A DNA stretch of 64,000 nucleotides, taken from positions 1 through 64,000 of the forward strand of contig WNNJ02002333.1 of assembly GCA_012934845.2 (NCBI GenBank), in the 5' to 3' direction. Each line of letters starts with the position of its first letter. The stretch's first letter is position 1. Made by a program: the position numbers and the translations under genes. Below are positions 12,648-24,600 of the stretch, one piece after another. The notes beneath the pieces were generated by a model that saw nothing but the letters and a program-made list of their open reading frames with translations, was not told where the DNA came from and ran no database searches. This stretch comes from Pomphorhynchus laevis. Lineage: Eukaryota; Acanthocephala; Palaeacanthocephala; Echinorhynchida; Pomphorhynchidae.

Positions 12648-15600
12648 TACCAGCAAAAACCAACAAAGTTTTTTAGAACGTTTCGCTCATTACATTGAGC
12701 TTCATCAGCTATACAACACTTGTAAGAACTTTAATAACCAATACTTAACCAATAACGTATATTTAAAATATATATGCTTTCATATGTATTTGTAAAATGT
12801 TTAATATATATATAAGATCCGGGAGCAGGCTCTATGTATTAGAGCCTGCCCCCTGATCGCAGAGCGATACGGCATTATAATTGTTACTAAGATATAGACG
12901 AAAAAAAACGGACATAACTCTGTATAGGAAACCATCACAATCAATCAGCAATCAAATCACTAGACCGGTTTCTGATCATTGAGTTTAATTAGTTGCCTCC
13001 ACCACAATTTAGAAAGTGATTCGGCATTATATAATATAAATATTATATACATAAATATAGTTTTAAATCCGATTGTGTTAAACTTTGTTCCGGGAGCTAA
13101 TAAGCTTCAGTTTCATAATTGTGGATGTTGCCAAAAACCGGTGTATGATTACAAGTAGAGTAGACTTCTTTATCACTCCTAAACGAGCATATGGTAGCCG
13201 GCAGCACTCATCAGTAATGTGAACTACCATCGGTCATTTCGGCTGTTTTGTTATATATTAAAAAAGGCAGCTCCTAGAATTTGCTAACGTGGTAGCATGG
13301 GCCTAGCCTCTTTAAATTAACAACGTGCTTTCCAGATCATCCTAATTTTATTCGGCAGGAATTTTAATTACTGTCGCTGCTTGCTTTCTCACAGGATGCA
13401 TTTATAGGATACGTGTTTACAATTTAATCGCAGAATGTGTAAAACTATGCTCCGGGAGCTAAAAAGCTTCATTTTCATAATCGTATCAACAAATCACATG
13501 GTTAGTTTAACGAGACTATGCCCATGCTACCACGTTTGCAAATTCTCGGAGATGCCTTTTAAATATAATACAAGGCAGTCGAAACAACTGATGGTAGTTC
13601 ACCCTACTGATGAGTGCTGCCGGCTACCATCAGCTCGTCTAGGAGTGATAATGAAGTCTGCTCTACTTGTAATCGAACTATGGTTTTTGGCAACATTTAA
13701 CAATTATAAAACTGAAGCTTATTAGCTCCCGGAGCACAGTTTAACCCAATCAGATATAAAATTATAAAAATGTATCCTCCAAAGGATCCAATGAGAAAGC
13801 ATGCAACGACAGCAAGTAAAATTCCTGCCGAATAAAATTAATATTAAATTTTTTTATTAATAAAAAAATTAATTTAATTAATTAATTTTAATTTAATTAA
13901 TTAATTATTTAATTAATTTTTTTATTAATTTATTAAAATTTATAAAATTTTAAGATTTATACATTGCAATTAAAATTACAATTTTAATATTATATTATTG
14001 GATGTCAATGTGCATGAGAATATTTATAATTAACATTTTCCTCGGTAAAATTTAAAATTGCTGAACAAAATCATGTGCGATTGTATCAGCGTGTCAATTA
14101 AATCGCCTGCACTAAAGTTATCGGACATGTAATGTGTTCCGATGACATTGGGTAAAGATGTCATTAAAGAAGTTTCTTAATGTTTGTTTAAATTACATAT
14201 TAAAGTCTTTTAAATTTATTGTTAAACTACATTCTTTATCATATTAATCAAGTAAAAATGGGCTCTCAGAATATAAAAGTATAACTTTATAATTGTAAGT
14301 TTGTTAACTTATTTAATACAAGAAATCAGTCTAATTTTTAAATGTGCTTTTTCCCGCAGGCAATAGAGTACCTGGCAGAATGGTTGACATGTCCAACTGA
14401 CACAGCGTATCTTAGGATTAGAACAGGTTAGTTTAGACAATTCTAAGTTGCTAATGTCAAATATATTTTAGGCATTACCGATGCAAAATCAATTGGTGAT
14501 AAATGCAAATGGTTTATGTCTGAACTCATTCCACTAAAATTTTCTTTGTCTCAAGATTATACTAGCAAAAGTATGAGATTCAAGCTTAAAATAACAAATT
14601 CATGTTTAATATTTTCAATACTGCTTTTCAACTACCTAAAATTACTACACATTATTGAATTCATAAAGTATTTCGCGCTCTGTCAATGTTTTAAAAAATA
14701 TAAAATATTTTATTAAAAAATCTAAAAATATAAAACTGGTTTGTACAAATATTATTTGTAAAAATATAGTTATTAGTATTACAATTTATTGAAAAATATT
14801 TATTTTATAAAAATATATTTATTTTATTTAATCTTAATGCTTATTTACTAAATTTCATATGTCGAAATTGTAATTATGTTATATAATTAAACAAATTAAA
14901 CAATAAAAAATAATCTTTATTTTCAGTTTCCCTATCTACGTAAAAAAATTTAATTTTATTTTTCAGTTAATATTTTTATTAAATCTAACAAATTAAAAGT
15001 TATATTTAAAACATTAAATTTATTTCGACATAATTTTTAAAAACATTGAATTTTACGAAAATATATATTAATTTATTTTAAAATTGTAATATAAAAACAA
15101 CTTGCAAGGCTCGATGTCGTTTGTACTGGTTTGTTCGATAATCGATTCGCGCGGACGTTCTTTGACGTCACAATATTTTACAACTACGCCGTTTCGTAGT
15201 CCTCGAAGTCTGACCCATTTTAACTTATGAGACCCGCAAAAATTCGAAATGCGAATAACAAGTTGTCACGGCCGAGCATGGTAGTTTTATTCCGCTAGTA
15301 TTATCAGCTTCTGGGGACATGGGAGAAAGTTCACTGTCAGTGTTAAGACGCATAACTTGGGTGCAATCAACAAAATCAACAACAAAAACATACAGTCAGA
15401 TATTATGCGTTTTGAAACGGAATTTCAGTTTTGACCTTTGCCGTGCGTCATCTTTGTACCTTCGCGAGTTTCGGTCGTTGCGTGGTAATCCAACGACTAA
15501 TACAACGTTCGACATTCACTATTAAGACTTTCGATTCGTGTGGAGCAGATAGTGTTCACACCGATGCAGAGCATGTATAGCATATGCAGATAATGCATAT

Positions 15601-18600
15601 AATTAATCAGATATAGGATGAAGAAAACAGTTTATGCTTGTACCGAACCGAATTTATAGAATTCCTAAATTTAAAAAAATATTAATGTGAAAAATTATAT
15701 TAATATTATGACATATTGAATCGTTATATTATAATATATAATCTTAGATATGATTATAATACATAGTGTTTATATGTATATATTTAACTCTATTTTACTT
15801 TTTACAGTAAAATCCGTCCTTTGTTAGAAATATTGAAACTGTGTATTTATGAGACATTATTTATCTTCAATTTTTTATTTAAAGATAAAAAATAATTAAA
15901 AATATAATAATATTTTCTTTCAAGTGCAGACTTGCATTTTTAATACACAATTGATACAGGGTCATGTTGATGTGATAGTGTCATGATGTCATTCCAGAGG
16001 ATTGTTATTGAACGGTGAAAAATGCAATAACTTACACATCAGTAACAAAAGGTTCATAGGCAGCTATGTCATAGAAAATTGTAAGATGTTAAATATTAGA
16101 AATATTTAAGCTGTGTATTTATGAGACATTATTTATCTGCAATTTTTTATTTTAAGATAAAAATCCGAAAAAAAAATTTGACGAATATATAAAATCATCA
16201 AAATATTATTAATAAAATAGATTTAAACTTTTAAATTCAAAAGTTTTATGAATTCATAGTAAATAATATACTGATTTGTGTTAGAATATGATATTGATAT
16301 ATTGAATGCTTTGTTAAAATAAGATATTAATGTAGAAAGTCATATTACGCTACAAAAAATACATCATTGACATATATTTGGCACCGCTACTATGTTGATT
16401 CGATGCATGGTAGTCGAAACCTAATAACAAGCTAGCTTTTCTCGATTACCTGTAATATTAATTCCGATTGCATATAATTTACTTAATCGGTTTATAAAAT
16501 AGTGTGTTATAAAAAATTGTGGTAAAGATATTTTAATTTTTAAATTTATAGTACAAAATATGTGTAGTGTCAGCTAAGTGGTATGATTTATAAAGCATTT
16601 ATTCTATTTATAAAAATCTTTGTCATTTATGCTGCATTTTTATAAGGTATGGCTGTTGAAAGTACGATGATTAGTGAAGAAAGGTATAAATGCTTTAATA
16701 AATTTTATAAATTGAGCATATTTTTAGCAGGCACTCAGATTTAGATTCTATAGATAGCAGTTTAAATGACTTGACTTTAAACGAGGTACGCAATGCACAT
16801 GCAAGCGTTTTAACCGGATATTAATATTTAGCTGAAAAATATCGAAACAGCGGAGAATAAAATTCCACTTTCAGATTTCAATAGTGATGAACTATTAATA
16901 TTCAATTAAATTTCATTAAATTTTGAATTTTAGAGAACGCTATAATCACTGAATATAATCTTGAGCCACAAAATAACAGTCAGTAAGCTCAAAAAGATAT
17001 TAAAAATTTATATCTTTATAAACCTATTGTAATAAAATATTTCGTTTTAATTTATTTAATGCTATTTTAAATCGAAATAACATCGCATTTATTTAAGTTA
17101 GTAATATTCTTTTCAATGTATTTAACATATAGCAAATTTAAACTTAAGTGATAAATGAGTCTACGTACTATTTTGCAAATTTAAACAAAACATTTGAAAT
17201 TTAACATAAATAGACAAAAATCAAAATCGCATGGAGATAAAAGACAATAACTTATATAAATATCAAGTCTAAATTGATTTCTGAATATTTTTATATACTC
17301 GAATATTTAAATATATATTAAATGTTTAATGAAAGTTGGTGGCATTTATTTCGACTATTCTCATAGTCCATGTAATAAAGTGATCCGTCGGGAAGTGTAA
17401 AAGGCTTGATTACAGGCTCAAGATACTCTTGTTTGCTAATGCTAAATTAATGTTAATTTTATTAAAACGTTACGTGTGCTTTACATACGAAATGCTAAGT
17501 TTGCTACCGAATAAATAGGTATTATTGATCTGACGCAAAAATACAGTAAGAGCTTCAGACTGATTCATTTGTGCCATCGCACATCCCTCGCGACTCCTTA
17601 AAAACTTGATCTAAAAACAATGGTTGATTTTTATAATCATTTAGCGAATGAATACCCTGTAAACGTTTCCATAAACACACAGAAAATTAAATAGGTAATC
17701 ACAGTTCATTTTTTCGGGATTCAAGTTGTTCACTAAGAGAACGATTTGATCGTTGTAACCAGATTGATGAGACATTGGTCGCATCTGTTGAACACCGCCC
17801 ATACTAGAGGGCATGTTTGGGCGATGACCAGGAGACGGACCATAATGTCCACGTGGTGAGGGATGCATTTGTTGATAAGGAGAGTCCATACGTTGAAAAC
17901 GAGAATGCGGATTGTGCATCATGGCTGCTCTAGGAGAATGATGATAGCTGTTAGGATAGTTAGGATCGTATCTGACAGGCCGATTATAGTTTGGATCAAA
18001 TGCTGGATCAGGATTTGTATATTATTTTAATTTAATAAATTATATTATGACAAATATACGCTAGATATTAATATTGACTATATGTTTATGTGATAATATA
18101 ATATTAATATTATATATAAAAAAGGTTTTAATTAATTTAAATTAAAATTAATTCAAATTAAACCAACGCTGATTTAATTTTTAATCGGAAATTATTTCAT
18201 TTAAAAAATTGGAATCATTAAAATTAATTTTTTTATCCCGCAGCGCACACGATAACAAATAGTCGTCAAATAAATGAAAAATGTTTCAAATCTGCTAATG
18301 TGCTATAAAAAGATAACAAGTTGTAACTGTAAATATTCGTTATGATATGATATTTGTATTGTTATGATATGATATGATATCATAACAATATATGATATTG
18401 TTATGATATTCGTTATTGAGTAAACTGTCCTTACGTCAATTGTAAGAATTAACTTATGGTTCTTCTGGCATATAGCGGCTAAAGGTACTTGTATAATAAA
18501 TCTCTCAAATAATTATAGTTATTATAGTTATAATAGCTTACCAATTTCGGAATTTTTAATAAAAATATTAATACTAAAAATTATTATATTAATATTATGA

Positions 18601-21600
18601 CATTAATATAATGGGAATTATTATGACGTCAATATCAGTAGGAATACGTCCTATTGGTGTTGCAGATGTTGGGATACGTATAATCTGTAAGATAATTTTA
18701 CATCTTATCAAGTCGGATTTGCAGGAGGCAGCTTGCGTGGTTTAATTATGTGCCTCACAGCGTAATTGCTTAGAATACACCATTCATTTCTTACGACGTA
18801 AGTTTTATAGTCACTTAGATTTGTTATGTGTAGATGCTTCAAATTCTTTCAATTGTCTGAACATGCATGTCGGCTGAGCATACACAACATGCAATACATT
18901 AATCCTTCTTTGGCCATAGCTATTAATAAGATATATTCGGCAGATACCCAGTTGGTACTAGGAGGGGATTCAATCTATTCAAGCGAGGGGTCACATAAGG
19001 CGACCCGTTTGCTTATGCTATATTTACAATGGTCTCTGCGCCAATCAACCAAATTATTGAGGTGGGCTGCCCGTGTATCACTCAACGATGGTATGCGGAT
19101 GACGCGAACTTCGTTGGTTCTTCAAATGAGTTAGCGAAAACATGGTAATTGCTTGTTGAAAATAGTACCACTTTGGTTATTTTGTAAATTCGTCGAAATC
19201 ATCGATTTTGTTTCATAACCCACGAAGTGAATTGTATTCGATGGCACGCAATTGTATTGCGTGCCTTATAAAGTCGTTACAATTTAAGTAGCCTCAATTT
19301 CTGCATACAACACCATTTAATAAAGATCAGCTTCAACCGTTACAGGTTGCAATTATAGATAACTTTTTAATAACCCTTTCTAAGCAAATATTATGCTAAG
19401 AAATTAAGGTTGTCCTTACTTCACCAGTAAAAATAGGGGCATTGGAATAATGGACCCTGCTTTTATTGCAGATGTAGAATTTGAGAACTCGCGAAGAATG
19501 TGTACTTTATATGATTCAGAGTACAAAGGAGTTGAATTGCGTAACATTCAGCAATCGATATCCAAAGACATTATGCAAATAAAACAGAATGTCTTTATGA
19601 AGCGTTTATTGAAGGCTGAGTCCGGCCTTTGTGAAAACTTTAAACGCTCTGGCTTTCGGATTTACGGAAGGGGGCTTCGATACGGTTAACATCACTTCCG
19701 TTAGTCGTCGAAAAATATCACCTTACGCCTGCTGAATTCCGTGATAGCTTGGCAACGCGATATGCGTGGACACCTGACGATTTACCTACAAGTTATGTTC
19801 GCGCTGCTGAATGAAATACATCACTTTATTATCATGTAAACGTGGCGGCTTTGAAATCTCTCGGCTCAATTCGATAGAGATTTAATTGCTCGAGAATTAA
19901 CAACGGTAAGTCAAAGTGCTGGTATAGAACCGGTTGTGGGAGACCTAAATCACAATAGCCCATTTAAAACAACGCAACGTGCCGTGAAAATGATGCAAGG
20001 CTCGATGTCGTTTGTACTGGTTTGTTCGATAATCGATTCGCGCGGACGTTCTTTGACGTCACAATATTTTACAACTACGCCGTTTCGTAGTCCTCGAAGT
20101 CTGACCCATTTTAACTTATGAGACCCGCAAAAATTCGAAATGCGAATAACAAGTTGTCACGGCCGAGCATGGTAGTTTTATTCCGCTAGTATTATCAGCT
20201 TCTGGGGACATGGGAGAAAGTTCACTGTCAGTGTTAAGACGCATAACTTGGGTGCAATCAACAAAATCAACAACAAAAACATACAGTCAGATATTATGCG
20301 TTTTGAAACGGAATTTCAGTTTTGACCTTTGCCGTGCGTCATCTTTGTACCTTCGCGAGTTTCGGTCGTTGCGTGGTAATCCAACGACTAATACAACGTT
20401 GACATTCACTATTAAGACTTTCGATTCGTGTGGAGCGGATAGTGTTCACACCGACGCAGAGCATGTATAGCATATGCAGATAATGCATATAATTAATCAG
20501 ATATAGGATGAAGAAAACAGTTTATGCTTGTACCGAACCGAATTTATAGAATTCCTAAATTTAAAAAAATATTAATGTGAAAAATTATATTAATATTATG
20601 ACATATTGAATCGTTATATTATAATATATAATCTTAGATATGATTATAATACATAGTGTTTATATGTATATATTTAACTCTATTTTACTTTTTACAGTAA
20701 AATCCGTCCTTTGTTAGAAATATTGAAACTGTGTATTTATGAGACATTATTTATCTTCAATTTTTTATTTAAAGATAAAAAATAATTAAAAATATAATAA
20801 TATTTTCTTTCAAGTGCAGACTTGCATTTTTAATACACAATTGATACAGGGTCATGTTGATGTGATAGTGTCATGATGTCATTCCAGAGGATTGTTATTG
20901 AACGGTGAAAAATGCAATAACTTACACATCAGTAACAAAAGGTTCATAGGCAGCTATGTTATAGAAAATTTTACGATTCAGCAAGTTTCTAGCATATTCG
21001 ATCTTGGAGTTATGGTTTGTCGTAATCTTAGCAATTGACTTCACCAATCGATTTCGTCTAACAGGTACATTCAGCTACTCGGACTACTAAGGTGTTCTTT
21101 TGATAAACTTGATCGCCACATAGCTTTCGTATTTTATACAACGCTTTTCTTTTGCCACTCATGCTATACTCGTTGCCTGTCACTCACCCACAATTTCACA
21201 GGGATATGCAACACTTTGAGAGAGTATTACAATATATAATCTTAGATTTGAGAGTATTACAACACAGAGAGTATTACGTATCGCCACTGGTTTGGTTGTA
21301 TCAACACGATCGCTGCCTCATGTCGAACGTATGAAAGCACTTTAAGTATGTCTAGTTGGAATTTTACTCAAGCTGGCTGATTTGATGTTCGTGTGGAGGA
21401 CTCTTACCACATCCGAGCATACCTGTCGATTTACATTCAATTTAAGTAAGACAGCAGGTATCAACGGACATTGATATCGTTTGCAAAGATCACGTTCGCC
21501 TACCAAAAAGAATGTGACTATCTGTTATCTAATTGCACGACTTTAGAACTATGCGCCTTCCACAATAATCAACAGCCATAGTACATTTTCTTTCAAAAGC

Positions 21601-24600
21601 AGACTACGTCAGTGGCTTCTGTCTATCATTTATCTTTGATTGTTTTTTTTTTAAATTTTCCATTTATGCTGTTTTTATTCAGTTTTTATTTCGTGATCCA
21701 ACTTTCTACGATCCACTGGCTATTACCAACTTTTTACGAAACCTTGACTCTTAAGTTGTTGCATGTAATAATATTTTTTTTATTTTTATATTTAATAGAG
21801 TAAAAACGTCAAACTAATTAGTTTATAATTTTACCCTCTATTTGACTTGCCTTTTGAGCTTTTTTAATTATAAATTAAATTTTCAAAAAAACATTTATAT
21901 AATTAAAAGTTAAATGTTGTATTTTAATAAAAAAGATATAAAGCAATTAAATTACTTTAAAATTTAAATTACAATAAAACAATTTAATAAAAACTATTAA
22001 ATATCAATTTTTAATAAAAATAAAATTTAATATTTATTTATATAAATAAAATATAAAAACTCGAAAATTCATATATCAAATGTGTAATGTGTAGTAAATG
22101 TTGTAATGCAAATATGACCATATAATTATCTTCTACACAAAGAAACATTAACTTCATTTACACCGAATTGTAACAACTTGTTTCAAATTGAAGGCTTAAT
22201 TTATTGACCGATGCGTCTCAGCTTATTTCAAATGGCATTATTCAAAGTTGGAATCATAGCAGACGACTATCGATATTAATGCGAGATGAATGTTATCGAA
22301 ATTTTTTACTGAGCAAACTAAATGAAATCAACATCAAACGCAAATATCATACCGGTTGCGAGTGTGCTCTAGAGCCGCAAGTAAGTAACGATCACTTAAT
22401 GGAACTAAATATGTTTTCCAATAGCATTTAGATAACGGACGTTACAATGCGGCCTTAAAGTTAATCTCTGCAATTATAAATGGTTTGGAATTCAGCTATT
22501 TATTTGATCATTGTAATAAAGGCATAGCAAGCACGTTTCAACTTCTAGAGTATTGCTCTACTCATTATTGTAAACAACAAGGTGAGCAAGCTATTGTCTT
22601 TTGGATTTCAAAACGGCAAACCTATTTTCCATAGATTTTATGATTCTATTTATTACCTTTATAATAAAGCATAGTACTTCTCACAATATACATTTATTTC
22701 TTCTTTTTTATGTATATAACTACCATCGATACGTTGATGCTGGTATAATAATGATTTAAAAATAAAAAAACAGTTTGTAAGTTTTTTGTTATTTTTATAG
22801 AAAAGGAACAAAAACGCTTCATTTTTCTCTTTAATCATTTACTCATTATTGCTAAGTCAACATAGCCTGCTCCATGGTTCAGTTTTAGTCATGATAGCCA
22901 GCACAAATGCGACACCTAGCGATTAAGTCAGGGTCCGATACACATCTAAGGATTCAATTGCGGCATACAACGGTAGAAAGTCAGAAGGCTCTTAATACAT
23001 ATTGGTCTTTAGTCTTGGAAACGTCCTCTTGAAATTAAGACTAATCCCGAGATAGCTCAGGAATACAAGAAAATAACCTGGACTCACTCCCTTTATGAAA
23101 TATGCTGGGCCTGCTTCAGCACCCACCTTGCTCTATTCAAAATAAGTTTAATTTATTGAAGTCAAATCTCGAAACAAAATTCACCGAATAGGAGAAGCCT
23201 AGGTATCTCCCTCGATGAGTAAAAGATGAGAGGTGTTGATTTACCAAAGTGGTCGAAAATACTGAGATCCCAGTCTCTTAAATGTTAAGCAAATATCAGG
23301 TGTTATTCAAGGTCACTACCTACGATTTTGACGGATTGTGAAATAAGTTGGATAGGGATAACTGATCTTTTAATCTAATGAAGAATTGGCTGATTTTAGA
23401 GAGAACATCCTTACACTTGTGTCCAGAAAGCAGGGCTATGATATCGTAAAGATTTACGACAAAATACGGATCGTGCATGATCCGTTGTAAGATTTATGGA
23501 GAAGGCTAAGTACAAATTTGCAAAGAGAAGAACTTAGGAACACAATTAATTGGGTATAATTAACGAGTATCAAGGTCGTCCTTGTAGTATGAACGCTTTA
23601 TATACAATAGTATCTATATCCTGTTAACCATCCCAACATGCACCAGATATAACCTTAGTGACGAGATAACGTAAAGAATGAACGTGTATCAAAGGTATCA
23701 GCAAGACAACCACAGCAAAATGTGATCTTGATAAAATTGATGCACTTTACTAACTGCTGAATTGAGTGAGGTACCTTTGACGTAATTATGAAAACTAGGG
23801 AGATTAACTTTATTGTGAGTCTCACACGTTTTTTATATATGGAGACGAGATGGTTCTGAATCGAGATGTGCCAATTTTAAAGTTTATCGTGTTTTTCTTA
23901 GCTAAACGTACTTTAATACTTGATTAATACTTGCTATATCAAATTAGTGAACTGGTAGCAATAAAATGGCCAGCTTTGTTATCTAACTATCTGTCAGAAA
24001 CAGACCGATACAAGTGGATGTTGGCTATAATTTTTGGAAAATCTTGGAGATATACCCTAGCCATTCATGATGTATGTGGCTGTAGGACCCTCCTCTTGAA
24101 GCATAATGAATAGACAGGCTGAAATTGCTAATCTATTTAACTTTTTTCATGTTGCAGAAGCACAATGAAATGTGACCACCTGTGTTTTGGAATGATTAAG
24201 AATAAGGTTAAATGGGGCTAACTGAAAAAGAATTGGCTGATTTTTGAGACAACATCTTTATACCTGCATTTTGGCAGTGATATAATCAGCATATACTATC
24301 ATATGTTTATTGCATATTAAATGTTTAAGAAGAATAATGAAGGCGGTTAAGTACAAGATTGAAGATAGAGGGAAGCTAGTAATTGGGTAAAACTGTGGCT
24401 AATCAAGGCCGTCGTCTTGATATAGAAGAGTTTTGTATATAACTGTATTTCCACCATGTTAACAATTCTTCCAGCCAGATAAAAGATAAATGAGAGAGAA
24501 GATAACGAAGGGAATGGAAATGCGGTCAAATGCAGCGGAAAAATCAAGAAAACCAGCTACAGATTGCTGATAACTGTTATCTAAATGGACCGAGCGAGTC

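Noticed and set aside
12462-12795. Long open frames with alternating Tyr/Ile
   Set aside because: They are the (TA)n microsatellite read in frame.
13435-13725. 96-codon open frame
   Set aside because: It spans spacer and inverted arm of a foldback repeat; no similarity and no conservation as protein in the other copies.
14571-14716. Continuation of the open frame after MADD exon 10
   Set aside because: Residues lose family similarity and become hydrophobic AT-rich noise; the GTATGA donor gives the right phase for exon 11.
15319-15525. Open frame repeated at 20210-20470, apparently a conserved protein
   Set aside because: Both are the out-of-frame reading of a near-identical LINE-B 3' copy; identity is at DNA level, not protein selection.
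20160-20180. HDV-like ribozyme start (GGCCGAGCATGG)
   Set aside because: The stretch is coding sequence of the LINE-B C-terminal region in another frame and the required nested double pseudoknot pairs are not visible.
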